NCBI RefSeq assembly: GCF_000973545.1 | Contig: NZ_CP010049.1 | Coordinates: 558,001 to 622,000 of the forward strand | Length of the DNA stretch: 64,000 nt | Source of the DNA: Blochmannia endosymbiont of Camponotus (Colobopsis) obliquus | Lineage (GTDB): Bacteria; Pseudomonadota; Gammaproteobacteria; Enterobacterales; Enterobacteriaceae | Direction of reading: 5' to 3' | Part shown: positions 43,779 through 57,695 of the stretch, piece after piece | How the letters are laid out: each line of letters begins with the position of its first letter | How positions within the stretch are numbered: position 1 is the first letter of the stretch | Made by a program: the position numbers and the translations under genes | Notes under the pieces: generated by a model | What the model was told of the DNA's origin: nothing | What the model saw: only the letters and a program-made list of their open reading frames with translations | The model's database searches: none

Positions 43779-43869
43779 TAAATAAAAAAATTTTGTTAAA
43801 ATAAATATTAATCTTGATAATCAAAAACATCTAAATACATTTTTAACAAATAAAATTTAAGGATATAAA

Positions 43870-44937
43870 ATGGCTGGAAATAGCATTGGTCAATTTTTCC
43901 GAGTTACGACCTTTGGTGAATCACATGGAACAGCTTTAGGCGCTATTATTGATGGAGTTCCACCAGGAATTACTTTAAAAAACGAAGACCTACAACATGA
44001 ACTAAATAAAAGACGTCCAGGTTTTTCCCGTTATACAACCAAAAGAGTTGAACCAGATGAAGTTCAAATATTATCAGGAGTATTTAATAATATCACAACG
44101 GGCACTAGCATAGGTTTACTAATTAAAAATATAGATCATCGTTCGCAGGATTATAATATAATTAAAAATCTTTATCGACCTGGTCATGCTGATTATAGCT
44201 ATGAAAAAAAATATGGTCACAGAGATTATCGTGGAGGTGGACGTGCATCAGCTCGTGAAACAACAATGCGAGTAGCTGCTGGAGCTATTGCAAAAAAATA
44301 TCTTACTGAAAAATTTAATACAAAAATACGCGGATTTTTATCTCAAATGGGTAATATTGTTTGTAAATTACATGATTGGGAACACATTCAACAAAATCAA
44401 TTCTTTTGTCCAGATCCTACACAATTAGATGCATTAAATACATTAATACGTCAATTAAGAAAAAACGGGAACTCAATAGGAGCTAAAATTACTATTATAG
44501 CAGAAAATATACCTGCAGGATTAGGAGAGCCAGTATTTGATAAACTTGATGCTGACTTAGCCCATGCATTAATGAGTATAAATGCGGTAAAAGGAGTAGA
44601 AATTGGAGATGGTTTTTCAGTAATTAGTAAATTTGGTAACGAAAATCGTGACGAAATTAGCCCTAGTGGTTTTTTAAGCAATCATGCTGGCGGTATTCTT
44701 GGTGGTATCAGTACGGGACAACCAATAATCTTGCATTTGGCATTTAAACCAACTTCTAGTATTACAATACCTGGAAAAACTATTACCAGTTCCAACCAAC
44801 CCGCAACAATAATAACACAAGGTCGGCATGATCCATGTGTCGGTATCCGTGCAGTACCTATTGCAGAAGCAATGACAGCTATTGTCTTAATGGACCATCT
44901 ATTACGACAACAAGCTCAATGTGGAAAATTAAAATAA
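43870..44937 (+). CDS. aroC: Chorismate synthase
   Basis: Final shikimate-pathway enzyme, converting EPSP to chorismate with reduced flavin. The three family signatures are [37 protein letters not shown] and [17 protein letters not shown]. The 355 residues compare with 361. A good AAGGA ribosome site lies at 43859-43863. It follows prmB, the enterobacterial pair. Chorismate feeds aromatic amino acids, folate and ubiquinone, all consistent with other genes here. Confidence 0.97.
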   Translation: MAGNSIGQFFRVTTFGESHGTALGAIIDGVPPGITLKNEDLQHELNKRRPGFSRYTTKRVEPDEVQILSGVFNNITTGTSIGLLIKNIDHRSQDYNIIKNLYRPGHADYSYEKKYGHRDYRGGGRASARETTMRVAAGAIAKKYLTEKFNTKIRGFLSQMGNIVCKLHDWEHIQQNQFFCPDPTQLDALNTLIRQLRKNGNSIGAKITIIAENIPAGLGEPVFDKLDADLAHALMSINAVKGVEIGDGFSVISKFGNENRDEISPSGFLSNHAGGILGGISTGQPIILHLAFKPTSSITIPGKTITSSNQPATIITQGRHDPCVGIRAVPIAEAMTAIVLMDHLLRQQAQCGKLK

Positions 44938-45541
44938 TACACAAACACACAAAATATAATCAAAATTAAAATACGCCTATAAATAAAATATAACAGCATA
45001 AATTAATATAATTACTCAATGTTATCTATCACTTAATAAAAAACAAATAAAATCTAAAATTTTTATTATTTATAATATTAATACACAATAATATTCATTT
45101 AACTATAATTAAATTGTATACGTAATTGTATAATATATATCATATTTTTAAAACATAAAAAACAACTAAAACAATTATATAATATTAATTATATCTTTAT
45201 ATTCTTGATATTTCTCAATATTTATATGATATATTGTATTAATCACAAAACCCTGTAATAACAATTCGAATATACTTATTATAAATGCATTAATATTACA
45301 AAATATCAAAAAAATAATTATTATTATTACAATATTGTATATCATACACAATTATCTAATAGAAATAAATTGTACGACGCCATGTATTTGTTAATATATT
45401 TTTTTAAAATATGAACAATTTCGTATATAATTGAATATTAATATATATTCATAAAAATACTTTTAAAAATTTAATTGCTAAACAACACAACTTAATAAAA
45501 AATATTAATATTCTAAAATTATAATCATTAATATATAATAT
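44938..45541. other. Intergenic region between aroC and the tRNA-Arg gene
   Basis: About 600 bases of A+T-rich DNA. A TATAAT at 45520-45525 could serve the tRNA gene beginning at 45542, but no good -35 accompanies it. No gene remnant was recognised. Confidence 0.45.
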
Positions 45542-45614
45542 GTCTTCGTAGTTAAAATGGATATAACAAGCTCCTCCTAAGAGCTAATTACAGGTTCAAT
45601 TCCTGTCGAAGACA
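45542..45614 (+). tRNA. argW: tRNA-Arg (anticodon CCU)
   Basis: A full cloverleaf is visible. The acceptor stem gtcttcg pairs with cgaagac, the anticodon stem agctc with gagct around loop ctcctaa, and the T arm is acagg-ttcaatt-cctgt. The anticodon CCU reads AGG. The 3' CCA is not encoded. It closely resembles E. coli argW and lies in the corresponding map region. Confidence 0.95.
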
Positions 45615-45740
45615 AAATATTTAAACAAATTAAATAAAACATATAAAATTAAAAAAATGTTAAATAATTAGCTAAATATATTCCTTATAACAAAAGAATC
45701 AACAATAAATGAATACTATTTTGAAATATTAAATAACCCA

Positions 45741-46994
45741 TTATAATATTTGATAATCTATAATAGTCCCAATTAACAAATAAATATTTAAGATAACAAC
45801 TATAATTGTAATTGACCAGCCCAAAACTTTAATAAATGAAGAATTAACCATATCATCCATTAAACGAACATTACCAGTAAATATTAATAATGGCACTAAT
45901 GCTAACGCAATTCCAAAACTAAGCAATACCTGACTAGTAACCAAAATATGAGTTGGATTAATACCAAATAAAATTACCATAAATGAAGGCAACATAGTAA
46001 TAACACGACGTAATAATAACGGTATGTTAAAATGCACGAAACCTTGCATAACAACTTGTCCAGCCATAGTCCCCACTACTGTTGAAGATAAACCGGCTGC
46101 AGCTAAACTTAATCCAAAAACTGTAGCAGCAGTATGGTTTAATAAGGGAGATAAAGTAAGATAAGCGTCATCTAAATCGGTAATACCAGTATGCCCGCTA
46201 AAATGAAACACAGCTGCTGCAGTAGCCATCATAGATAAATTGACAAATCCAGCAATTGTCATTGCTACTGCTACATCTAATTTTGTAGAAGAATAACGAT
46301 TAGCACGAGTCTCATTTAGGTAATTATTTTGAGTCAGAGAAGAATGTAAATAAATAACATGTGGCATAATGGTAGCACCCAATACTCCAGCTGCAAGAAA
46401 TATTGCATCACCATTAGGTAATATTGGCAACAACATACCTTTGCCCAAAATTTTCAATTCGGGTTGAGAATAACATAATTCCACTACATAAGAAAATGCT
46501 ACAAATAATAACAATCCTCCAACAATTAATTCTAAAAATCTTATTCTATTACTTTGTAACATTAAAATTAAAAAAGTAATAAATCCTGTTAACAATGCAC
46601 CTTGTAATAAAGAAACATCAAATAATATTTTAAAACCTATAGCAGCACCAATAAATTCTGCTAAATCAGTCGCCATAGCGATAATTTCTGCCTGTATCCA
46701 ATATATCCACACCGCTGGTTTTGGAAAATGATCACGAATATGCTCTGCTAAATTTTTACCAGTAGCAATTCCCAATTTAGCAGATAATAACTGAATAAGC
46801 ATGGCCATCAAATTAGCCCACACTACAACCCATAACAACTGATAACCAAAACTAGCACCTGCCTGAATATTTGTAGCAAAATTACCTGGATCAATATAAC
46901 CTATTGCAGCTATAAAAGCCGGACCAAGCAATGTAAATTTAATTTTACTTACAGAATGATCCTTAATAGGATTAACATTCTTATTATTAAACAT
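45741..46994 (-). CDS. mntH: Proton-coupled manganese/iron transporter (NRAMP family)
   Basis: Inner membrane divalent metal importer with about 11 helices. The NRAMP metal-site motif is [15 protein letters not shown] and the helix-6 motif is [14 protein letters not shown]. The sequence is close to E. coli throughout. I place the start at the ATG at 46994 (MFNNKNVNP), with AAGG about 8 bases upstream; the open frame reaches a TTG at 47027. This gives 417 residues against 412. It lies 488 bases after gltX on the same strand. Confidence 0.95.
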   Translation of the reverse strand: MFNNKNVNPIKDHSVSKIKFTLLGPAFIAAIGYIDPGNFATNIQAGASFGYQLLWVVVWANLMAMLIQLLSAKLGIATGKNLAEHIRDHFPKPAVWIYWIQAEIIAMATDLAEFIGAAIGFKILFDVSLLQGALLTGFITFLILMLQSNRIRFLELIVGGLLLFVAFSYVVELCYSQPELKILGKGMLLPILPNGDAIFLAAGVLGATIMPHVIYLHSSLTQNNYLNETRANRYSSTKLDVAVAMTIAGFVNLSMMATAAAVFHFSGHTGITDLDDAYLTLSPLLNHTAATVFGLSLAAAGLSSTVVGTMAGQVVMQGFVHFNIPLLLRRVITMLPSFMVILFGINPTHILVTSQVLLSFGIALALVPLLIFTGNVRLMDDMVNSSFIKVLGWSITIIVVILNIYLLIGTIIDYQIL

Positions 46995-47482
46995 ATATAT
47001 GACCTTCATATAAAAGAATGCAATCAATATGTTCTTTAAATTTATAGCAATAACAATTTTAGTAAAAATTTTACTATAAACAAAGAACTCCTTTAAAAAT
47101 ACTCTACGTGTTTAAAAACAATTTTCATTTATTATATAATTTATATATAACTAAACTTTATAGCATGAGCTAATTCATTACAAGAAAAAACACAACTCGT
47201 CTACTAGTATTTACTAAATATACTAAACCTAAATTAATTTAAGAAAACTTTCTATAATAAAAAGATTAAACAAACATTTAACATCAAACAATTATTAAAA
47301 AAATCATCTATAATATAGTCTGATGCTATCTTATTTGTATCTCAAAATCATTTGTGTTAAGAAATATTATAAAACTAACAATATTAAAAAATTATACAAA
47401 TAATACAAACACACGTATTATTTATAATTTCAATATATTAACTCAATACTTATTTTAAATAAATGAATACACTAAACCAAAA
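46995..47482. other. Intergenic region between gltX and mntH
   Basis: About 488 A+T-rich bases upstream of mntH. A near-perfect inverted repeat, agtaaaaattttact, lies at 47060-47074, some 65 bases before the mntH start, and could be an operator, but it does not look like the E. coli MntR box. No gene remnant was recognised. Confidence 0.4.
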
Positions 47483-48898
47483 TTACTTACAACTTAAAAT
47501 ATAATGTAGAGCTATATGAATTCGCTTTAATGAACGAAATCGACCTATTATATATATAATGCTAGTCAAATCAGGTGATTGATTAGACCCAGTAATAGCT
47601 ACTCTTAATGGCATGCCCAATTTGCTTTTTTGTATTTTTAATATACTAATTGTCTCAATAAGAACTTCATTAATTGTATTTTTATCCCAAGTAGTTAATG
47701 AAATTAGTTGTTTACAAACAAAAATTAACGGCTGAGCTGCATCTAGACATAAATATTTTTCTGCCATTTTATTATTAAACAAAGAAAAATCTTGATAACA
47801 ATAATGACAAGCAACAGCCATATCTTTCAAAGTTTTACAACGTGAACTAAATAACCTTACTATATCAATTAATTTAGGACCATTGCTAATATTAATTCCC
47901 TGTTTATCCAAATAATATCTTAAGCGCGAAGCAACATAACTAACAGGCAAATTCTTAATATAGTAATGATTTAACCAAATCAACTTCTTTATATCAAAAA
48001 TACTTGGTGATTTACTTACAGAATTAAAACTAAAATATTTTTTCATCTGATTAACATTAAAAATTTCTTGATCACCATAAGACCATCCCAACCTAACTAA
48101 ATAATTTAACATCGCCTCTGGTAAAAACCCACTATTCCAATATTGAATAATATCTAAACCACTATGTCTTTTAGAAAGTTTCCTACCATACACATCAAAT
48201 ACCATAGATACATGAGCATATACCGGTATCCATGCATTTAACGCTTTAAAAATATTAATCTGACGTGGAGTATTATTTATATGGTCCTCACCACGTATTA
48301 CATGTGTAATTTTCATATCAATATCATCTACTACTACACAAAAATTATATGTAGGAACCCCATCACTACGACGAATAATTAAATCATCTAGCTCACGATT
48401 ATCAAATATTATTAAACCTCTAATTTGATCATAAAATACTACTTGTCCATTGGATGGATTACAAAAACGAACAACATAAGATTTATTTATTAAACTATTC
48501 TTAGTTTGCTTCAAATATCTACAGTAACCATCATATCTAGGTTTGAGTCCCTTATCTATTTGCATTTTACGCAAAACTTCTAATCGGTCTCTTGAACAAA
48601 AACACTTATAAGCTTTACCTTCAACAAGCATATTATCTATAACGGTATTATAACGATCGAATCTTTTTGATTGAAAATATGGACCTTCATCCCAGTCAAT
48701 ATTTAACCAATCCATGGTTTTAATAATAAAATTAACATTTTTTTTAGTAGAACGTTCTACATCAGTATCATCTATACGAAGAACAAATTTGCCATTTTGT
48801 TGTTTAGCAAATAACCAAGCATAAAGAGCTGTACGCATACTACCAATATGTAAATTTCCAGTGGGACTAGGTGCAAAACGAGTCCTTACTATTTTCAT
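47483..48898 (-). CDS. gltX: Glutamyl-tRNA synthetase
   Basis: Class I synthetase charging tRNA-Glu. HIGH-type motif HIGS at residues 17-20 and KLSKR in GRKLSKRHSG. The ATG at 48898 (MKIVRTRFAPSPTG) is used; the frame runs to a TTG at 48907. It has 471 residues, equal to E. coli. The zinc-binding loop has Cys99, Cys101 and Cys126, but the position of the fourth E. coli ligand, His127, is Tyr128 here (GYCRYL). The rest of the catalytic domain, including IIRRSDGVPTYNFCVVVDD and RGEDHINNTPRQ, is intact. Confidence 0.97.
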   Translation of the reverse strand: MKIVRTRFAPSPTGNLHIGSMRTALYAWLFAKQQNGKFVLRIDDTDVERSTKKNVNFIIKTMDWLNIDWDEGPYFQSKRFDRYNTVIDNMLVEGKAYKCFCSRDRLEVLRKMQIDKGLKPRYDGYCRYLKQTKNSLINKSYVVRFCNPSNGQVVFYDQIRGLIIFDNRELDDLIIRRSDGVPTYNFCVVVDDIDMKITHVIRGEDHINNTPRQINIFKALNAWIPVYAHVSMVFDVYGRKLSKRHSGLDIIQYWNSGFLPEAMLNYLVRLGWSYGDQEIFNVNQMKKYFSFNSVSKSPSIFDIKKLIWLNHYYIKNLPVSYVASRLRYYLDKQGINISNGPKLIDIVRLFSSRCKTLKDMAVACHYCYQDFSLFNNKMAEKYLCLDAAQPLIFVCKQLISLTTWDKNTINEVLIETISILKIQKSKLGMPLRVAITGSNQSPDLTSIIYIIGRFRSLKRIHIALHYILSCK

Positions 48899-49033
48899 AA
48901 ATAACAATTTTATTATCAGTAATTATTGTTTATTATTATAAATATAATAAAATATGTTACAATGGTAGGATAGCAATATTATTTAATTAATGAATAAAAT
49001 AAAATATTAGTTTTGAATATTTTTTAAAAAATA

Positions 49034-49061
49034 TTGACTCATTTTTATGAATTAATATAAT
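49034..49061 (+). promoter_or_regulatory. Sigma-70 promoter of the tRNA-Val/tRNA-Lys unit
   Basis: TTGACT (49034-49039) and perfect TATAAT (49056-49061) are 16 bases apart. The tRNA-Val gene begins 20 bases downstream. It is among the best promoter matches in the window. Confidence 0.7.
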
Positions 49062-49080
49062 GCAATTTTTAAAACAAAAT

Positions 49081-49154
49081 AGGTGATTAGCTCAATTTGG
49101 GAGAGCACCTCCCTTACAAGGAGGGGGTAGGCGGTTCAAATCCGCCATCACCTA
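49081..49154 (+). tRNA. tRNA-Val (anticodon UAC)
   Basis: Acceptor stem aggtgat pairs with atcacct. The D stem is gctc/gagc, and the anticodon stem cctcc/ggagg encloses cttacaa with anticodon UAC. The T arm is ggcgg-ttcaaat-ccgcc. No encoded CCA. E. coli carries three copies of this gene followed by tRNA-Lys next to gltX; here one copy remains. Confidence 0.95.
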
Positions 49155-49206
49155 TAACTAAAAAGCTAAACATGCAACAACAATATTTCCACTCATAACT
49201 ACAGCC

Positions 49207-49279
49207 GGGTCGTTAGCTCAGAAGGTAGAGCAGTTGACTTTTAATCAATTGGTCACAGGTTCGAATCCTGTACGACCCA
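49207..49279 (+). tRNA. tRNA-Lys (anticodon UUU)
   Basis: Acceptor stem gggtcgt pairs with acgaccc. The anticodon arm gttga-cttttaa-tcaat gives UUU, and the T arm is acagg-ttcgaat-cctgt. The sequence differs from E. coli tRNA-Lys at only a few positions. It is 52 bases after tRNA-Val and probably cotranscribed; it corresponds to lysV by position. Confidence 0.96.
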
Positions 49280-49445
49280 TTTTACCATTTCTTAATAAAA
49301 TAACCTTAAAAGCTCATAAAATAAAAAATATAAATAATAAAAATAAAAATAAATATGAAATACTACTAATATTATTTAACTAACTTAAATATTTGTTATG
49401 CACAAAGATATAAAATATTACTATCTTTACCAAATATAAATAAAT

Positions 49446-52259
<2,814 letters not shown>

Positions 52260-53210
52260 ATGAAAAATATTTATAAAGATAATTCTATGACAATAGGTAA
52301 AACACCATTAGTTCGCTTAAATAACATCGGAAATGGTCATATATTCGCAAAAATAGAATCACGTAACCCTAGCTTTAGCGTTAAATGTCGTATTGGTGCT
52401 AATATGATTTGGGACGCAGAAAAAAATAATTTACTAAAACCAGAAATTGAATTAATAGAACCAACTAGTGGCAATACCGGCATTGCATTAGCTTATGTTG
52501 CAGCTGCACGAAACTACAAACTAACACTTATCATGCCAAATAGTATGAGTCAAGAAAGACGAAAATTACTAAAAATATTGGGAGCAAATTTAATTCTTAC
52601 AGCAGGAGAAAAAGGAATGAAAGGATCTATTGCTAAAGCTGAAGAAATAATTAATAAAAATCCTAAACGTTATTTAATGCTGCAACAATTTAATAATCCA
52701 GCAAATCCAGAAATTCATGAAATAACAACAGGTCCTGAAATATGGAAAGATATCAACGGACACATAGACATATTTATTGCTGGTGTTGGTACAGGAGGAA
52801 CGATAACCGGTGTAAGTAGATTTTTTAAAAAAAATCACAATGAAAAAAAAATAACTATTATAGCAGTAGAACCGACTAATTCTCCAGTCATTACTCAAAA
52901 ATTATCTGGAAAAAAAATTCAACCTGGAATACATAAAATCCAAGGCATTGGTGCAGGATTTATTCCAAAAAATCTTGACCTATCTCTTATAGATCACGTA
53001 ATAACAATAAGTGACGATGAAGCTATTAATACTGCTAAACTTTTAATGAAGAAAGAAGGAATCTTAGCTGGATTATCATCAGGCGCTGCTATAGCTTCAG
53101 CAATAAAATTACAACAAAACAAAAACTATGCCAATAAAAATATTGTAACCATATTACCTTCTGCCGCTGAACGTTACTTCAGCACAGAACTATTTCATAA
53201 TCTAGAATAA
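52260..53210 (+). CDS. cysK: Cysteine synthase A (O-acetylserine sulfhydrylase)
   Basis: PLP enzyme making cysteine from O-acetylserine and sulfide. The cofactor lysine is Lys42 in [17 protein letters not shown]. The substrate loop [12 protein letters not shown] and the phosphate loop [13 protein letters not shown] follow. The 316 residues compare with 323, the C-terminal tail being shorter. CysK rather than CysM is indicated by the N-terminus and the overall match. It works with the sulfate transporter encoded at 55761-59528. The tail that binds serine acetyltransferase partners cannot be judged. Confidence 0.97.
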   Translation: MKNIYKDNSMTIGKTPLVRLNNIGNGHIFAKIESRNPSFSVKCRIGANMIWDAEKNNLLKPEIELIEPTSGNTGIALAYVAAARNYKLTLIMPNSMSQERRKLLKILGANLILTAGEKGMKGSIAKAEEIINKNPKRYLMLQQFNNPANPEIHEITTGPEIWKDINGHIDIFIAGVGTGGTITGVSRFFKKNHNEKKITIIAVEPTNSPVITQKLSGKKIQPGIHKIQGIGAGFIPKNLDLSLIDHVITISDDEAINTAKLLMKKEGILAGLSSGAAIASAIKLQQNKNYANKNIVTILPSAAERYFSTELFHNLE

Positions 53211-53286
53211 TATAACATCTTAATAAGATTTTAATATTTATTAAACCTTTATTTTATCTTCTTAATAAAGAAGGTATCAGTTATTA

Positions 53287-53316
53287 TTGAATAGCATACA
53301 TCATATATGTTATAAT
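53287..53316 (+). promoter_or_regulatory. Candidate extended -10 promoter of ptsH-ptsI
   Basis: TTGAAT (53287-53292) and TATAAT (53311-53316) are 18 bases apart. The -10 is preceded by TGT, an extended -10 element. The leader to the ptsH ATG would be about 135 bases. Confidence 0.55.
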
Positions 53317-53459
53317 GCGACTTTTTGTATATCTACATTTTACTAACAGAATATACTGTTTTTATCCATAACTCATACAAACATGTCAAAGATATTATAT
53401 ATCTTACATACAAGATAATAAAAACATTAAAATTCATATTTCAAAATATAGAGGAAAAA

Positions 53460-53717
53460 ATGTACCAACAAAAAGTTATAATCACTACTCCTAACGGATT
53501 ACATACACGTCCAGCTGTACAATTTGTTAAAAAAGCAAAAAGTTTTATCTCTGAAATTATCATTTCTTCTAACGGAAAAAGCGCGAATGCAAAAAGCTTA
53601 TTTAAAATACAAACTCTTGGCTTAACACAAGGTTCTATAATTAATATCACTGCTACAGGAGAAGATGAACAAGAAGCTGTTAAATATTTAGTAAAATTAA
53701 TAACAGAACTCAATTAA
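53460..53717 (+). CDS. ptsH: Phosphocarrier protein HPr
   Basis: Small phosphocarrier of the sugar phosphotransferase system. Phosphorylated His15 lies in [14 protein letters not shown]. The regulatory-serine region is [11 protein letters not shown]. The ATG at 53460, preceded by AGAGGA, gives 85 residues, the E. coli length; the frame continues upstream to a TTG without similarity. ptsI follows after 54 bases. Confidence 0.97.
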   Translation: MYQQKVIITTPNGLHTRPAVQFVKKAKSFISEIIISSNGKSANAKSLFKIQTLGLTQGSIINITATGEDEQEAVKYLVKLITELN

Positions 53718-53771
53718 GGCATAATAATAACATTATATAAATAAAATATATTACACAAACAAGGCAAAATT

Positions 53772-55499
53772 ATGATTTCAGGAATCTCAGTATCACCTGG
53801 TATTGCTTTCGGTAAAGCATTAGTAATAAAAAAAGAAAAAATATTCATTAATCAAAAAAAAATTGCTATTAATGATATTGACAATGAAATACATCGTTTC
53901 CTCAACGGACGCACAAAAACTTCTCAACAACTAAAAAAAATTAAAAATAAAGCTGGCAAAACTTTTGGTAAAAAAAAAGAAGCAATATTTGAAGGTCATA
54001 TAATGTTGTTAGAAGATAAAGAACTCGAACAAGATATTATAACACTCATCAAAGAAGATCTTATTACAGCTGAAGCAGCTATTAATTCAGTAATTGAAAC
54101 TCAAGCGCGAGCTTTAGAACAACTTAACGATGAATATCTAAAAGAACGCGCTACCGATGTACGTGATATTGGTAATCGCTTACTACGAAATGTTCTTAAT
54201 ATACCAATTGTTAATTTAAACAATCTTAATAAAAAAATAATTCTTGTAACCACCGATTTAAAACCTTCCGAAACAGTACAACTTGACTTAAACAATATAT
54301 TAGGATTCATTACCGATGATGGTGGAATCACTTCTCATACCTCAATTATGGCACGATCTCTAGAATTACCTGCGATTGTAGGCACTGGAAATATAACTAA
54401 AAAAGTTTGTAATAATGATTTTTTAATTTTAAATGCAATCCATAATGAAATTTATATCAATCCAAAAACTACAATTATTAAAAAATTAAAAATACTAAAA
54501 AAACAATATTCTTTTGAACAAAAAGAACTCATTAAATTAAAAAATCTTCCAGCTATTACCTTAGATGGATATCAAGTAGAAATATCTGCTAATATCGGAA
54601 CAATAAATGATATCACACATGCCAAGAATAATGGTGCAAAGGGAATTGGATTATACAGAACCGAATTTTTGTTTATGAATCGCTCTTCATTACCTAGTGA
54701 AGAAGAACAATTTCAAAATTATAAAACCATAGCAGAATCAATTTTTATAGACGGAGTTACTATACGTATTTTAGATATAGGAGGAGATAAAAATTTACCT
54801 TATATGAAATTACCAAAAGAAGACAATCCATTTTTAGGATGGAGGGCAATTCGTATTATTTTAGATCGTAAAGAAATATTACATACACAATTACGTGCCA
54901 TTCTACGTGCTTCTGCTTTCGGCAAATTACAAATCATGTATCCTATGATCATTTCAATAGAAGAAGTACGCGCCCTAAAAACAGAATTAGATTTGATAAA
55001 AATTCAATTACGCAAAGAAAAAAAGAATTTCGATGAAAACATTGAAACTGGTGTCATGATAGAAACACCAGCTGCAGCAACAATTGCTCATTATTTAGCT
55101 AAAGAAGTTGATTTTTTCAGTATTGGTACAAACGACTTAATTCAATATACTTTAGCTATAGATAGAGGAAACAAATTAATTTCTCACCTTTATCAACCTT
55201 TATCACCAGCCATACTCTTATTAATTAAACAAGTAATAGATGCTGCTCATCAAGAAGGTAAATGGACAAGTATGTGTGGAGAAATGGCAGGAGATGAAAG
55301 AAATACATCATTACTGCTAGGCATGGGACTAGATAAATTTAGCATGAATGCCACATCTATACTTAAAATAAAAAAAATTATCCGTACAACAAAACTCAGC
55401 GACGCAAAATCCTTGGCAAAAGAAGCACTATGCGTTCCAACAACAAAAGACTTAAACAATTTAATTAATAATTTTTTAGATCACGATCTAAAATTGTAA
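53772..55499 (+). CDS. ptsI: PTS enzyme I (phosphoenolpyruvate-protein phosphotransferase)
   Basis: Takes phosphate from PEP and passes it to HPr. The phosphorylated residue is His189 in [14 protein letters not shown]. The PEP-binding barrel contains [38 protein letters not shown] and catalytic Cys502 in SMCGEMAGD. It has exactly 575 residues, as in E. coli. crr, which follows in E. coli, is absent: cysA is convergent after about 260 bases. Confidence 0.97.
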   Translation: MISGISVSPGIAFGKALVIKKEKIFINQKKIAINDIDNEIHRFLNGRTKTSQQLKKIKNKAGKTFGKKKEAIFEGHIMLLEDKELEQDIITLIKEDLITAEAAINSVIETQARALEQLNDEYLKERATDVRDIGNRLLRNVLNIPIVNLNNLNKKIILVTTDLKPSETVQLDLNNILGFITDDGGITSHTSIMARSLELPAIVGTGNITKKVCNNDFLILNAIHNEIYINPKTTIIKKLKILKKQYSFEQKELIKLKNLPAITLDGYQVEISANIGTINDITHAKNNGAKGIGLYRTEFLFMNRSSLPSEEEQFQNYKTIAESIFIDGVTIRILDIGGDKNLPYMKLPKEDNPFLGWRAIRIILDRKEILHTQLRAILRASAFGKLQIMYPMIISIEEVRALKTELDLIKIQLRKEKKNFDENIETGVMIETPAAATIAHYLAKEVDFFSIGTNDLIQYTLAIDRGNKLISHLYQPLSPAILLLIKQVIDAAHQEGKWTSMCGEMAGDERNTSLLLGMGLDKFSMNATSILKIKKIIRTTKLSDAKSLAKEALCVPTTKDLNNLINNFLDHDLKL

Positions 55500-55760
55500 T
55501 TTAATCCTAAGAAATTACTTCCATATATTACATGCCAATATATAACAATCGAATGAATATAATAATATACTAATTTATAACTTCTATTATAATTATTTCT
55601 GTACAAAAAACATTATGTCAACAAAAATACCACTCGCATTACATTGTTCATATAAACAAAAATACAATACTATGCATCCTTTACACATAATTATTAAAAT
55701 AATAAAATCTTTGATTAATAATTCTATTTTACAAAAAATAAAATTACACAAACACCTATA

Positions 55761-56831
55761 TTATAAAGCTCTTTCTCCTACGTACAATCGTGCATTTTGT
55801 CCACTAATATATCTGCAATCACCAAGTTTAGGAATGTTATTATTACCAGCATTAACTATAACCACACTTAATATACCTTTATGCCAATAGCCAAGAGGCT
55901 GAACACTTAATTGATAATAATAACCACGCAAACTGACATCAACAATCTGAACCGGAAGAAAACAAAATAAACTAGCATGTTCACTTATAATCATTTCCCA
56001 GGGACGAAAAAAAACTTCTACTTGCCCCTGATAAGCAGGTGTATACAATAACGGTAAATGATATTCTCCTACAAATAATCGTGAACCACGTATTTCACCA
56101 ATTAACTTATTAACATCTCCTAAAAATTCCAACACAAATCTACTAGCCGGAGCACACCAAACATCTTGAGGAGTGCCAATTTGTTCAATATTACCATGAT
56201 TCATAACGACTATCCTATTAGCTACTTCCATAGCTTCCTCTTGATCATGAGTAACAAAAATACTAGTAAATTGTAATTCTTTATGAAGATGACATAACCA
56301 ACGACGTAATTCCTTGCGTACTTGAACATCTAATGCGCCAAATGGTTCATCTAATAATAAAATTTTCGGATTAACTGCTAATGCTCTAGCTAAAGCTACA
56401 CGTTGTTTTTGACCTCCAGAAAGTTGCGCTGGATAACGATGCGCTAAATTACTTAATTGAATCATTTCTAATAACTCATTAACTTTACGTTTTATAATAA
56501 ACGTAGTAGGACGCTTATAACGAGGCAGCATTTTTATACCAAACGAAATATTGTCAATAACGGTCATATGACGAAATAAAGCATAATGCTGAAACACAAA
56601 CCCTACCTGACGATCACGAGCATGAACATCACTGACATCTTGACCAGCAAATATAATAGAACCACTATTATGGTACTCCAAACCAGCAATAATACGCAAT
56701 AACGTCGTCTTACCCGAGCCAGACGGTCCTAATAAAGCTACCATTTCACCAGAATTAATTTTTAATGAAATATTATTTAATATTTTAATTTTATTAAAAT
56801 TTTTACTAATCTTGCTAATTTCAATACTCAT
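55761..56831 (-). CDS. cysA: Sulfate/thiosulfate ABC transporter ATP-binding protein
   Basis: ATPase of the sulfate importer. Walker [10 protein letters not shown], the Q-loop [12 protein letters not shown], the signature LSGGQKQR, Walker [13 protein letters not shown] and the switch histidine VTHDQEEA are all present. A C-terminal regulatory region follows. The ATG at 56831 ([12 protein letters not shown]) matches E. coli and gives 356 residues; an ATG at 56846 adds five unmatched residues. It is the last gene of cysPUWA, 21 bases after cysW. Confidence 0.97.
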   Translation of the reverse strand: MSIEISKISKNFNKIKILNNISLKINSGEMVALLGPSGSGKTTLLRIIAGLEYHNSGSIIFAGQDVSDVHARDRQVGFVFQHYALFRHMTVIDNISFGIKMLPRYKRPTTFIIKRKVNELLEMIQLSNLAHRYPAQLSGGQKQRVALARALAVNPKILLLDEPFGALDVQVRKELRRWLCHLHKELQFTSIFVTHDQEEAMEVANRIVVMNHGNIEQIGTPQDVWCAPASRFVLEFLGDVNKLIGEIRGSRLFVGEYHLPLLYTPAYQGQVEVFFRPWEMIISEHASLFCFLPVQIVDVSLRGYYYQLSVQPLGYWHKGILSVVIVNAGNNNIPKLGDCRYISGQNARLYVGERAL

Positions 56832-56852
56832 TATAATTTTATACATAAATTA

Positions 56853-57695
56853 CTATGAACGATGTACTAAATACCAAAATACAATTTTTTTCAGAAATAA
56901 AATAACAATCGATATGAATGCTAATAATGAAGCAGCAACAAAAGCACCAACAACATTATAATCTTGATATAACAATTCTACCTGTAAAGGCAAAGTATAA
57001 GTTTCACCACGAATAAAACCAGAAACGATAGATACAGCACCAAATTCACCAATAGCACGAGCATTTGTTAAAATTGCACCATAAATTAAAGACCAACGAA
57101 TATTAGGTAATGTTACAAAGCGAAACATTTGCCAAGACGAAGCACCTAACAAAATTGCTGCTTCATCTTCTTGCGTACCTTGACTTAACATTAACGGCAC
57201 AACTTCATGCACTACGAAAGGAGAAGTAACAAAAATAGTTACCAATATCATACCAGGCCATGCAAACATAATTTGCACATCATAACTATCTAAATAACCA
57301 CCTATAAAACTATTATTATTATAAAATAATAAATATAATAGACCCGCAATAACTGGTGATATCACAAAAGGTATATCAATTAAAACTAATAATAATTGTC
57401 GGCCAAAAAAATTAAATCTAGTTATTAACCAAGAAATCATAATACCAAAAAACAAATTTATTGGTACACTAATTAATGCTATTAATAATGTTAATCTAAT
57501 TGCATGCAACATATCTGAATTATTTAAATTTTTCCATAATATCATCAAACCCTCTGAAGAAGCGATAACAAAAATAAACATCAAAGGTATCAATAACAAT
57601 ATTATAGAAATTAATAGACCCAAAATTACCAACAATTTTCTATAAAATTGATATTCAAAAATATATCTACTACTAACAACAGAAATATTAATCAT
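56853..57695 (-). CDS. cysW: Sulfate/thiosulfate ABC transporter permease CysW
   Basis: Inner membrane permease, about six helices, 280 residues. The EAA-type coupling loop that contacts CysA is QEDEAAILLGASSWQMFRFVTLPNI. The motif NARAIGEFGAVSIVSG is typical of sulfate permeases. Its ATG at 57695 shares a base with the cysU stop (TGATG), so the two are coupled; a TTG lies one codon earlier. The C-terminal tail is shorter than E. coli (291). Confidence 0.96.
   Translation of the reverse strand: MINISVVSSRYIFEYQFYRKLLVILGLLISIILLLIPLMFIFVIASSEGLMILWKNLNNSDMLHAIRLTLLIALISVPINLFFGIMISWLITRFNFFGRQLLLVLIDIPFVISPVIAGLLYLLFYNNNSFIGGYLDSYDVQIMFAWPGMILVTIFVTSPFVVHEVVPLMLSQGTQEDEAAILLGASSWQMFRFVTLPNIRWSLIYGAILTNARAIGEFGAVSIVSGFIRGETYTLPLQVELLYQDYNVVGAFVAASLLAFISIVILFLKKIVFWYLVHRS

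Noticed and set aside
53256..53275. Stem atcttctt/aagaaggt after cysK as a terminator
   Set aside because: The stem has a mismatch or wobble pair and no following T-run, so I did not list it.
55615..55890. 91-codon plus-strand open frame after ptsI, at the place of crr
   Set aside because: It has no similarity to EIIA-Glc and half of it is antisense to the conserved end of cysA.
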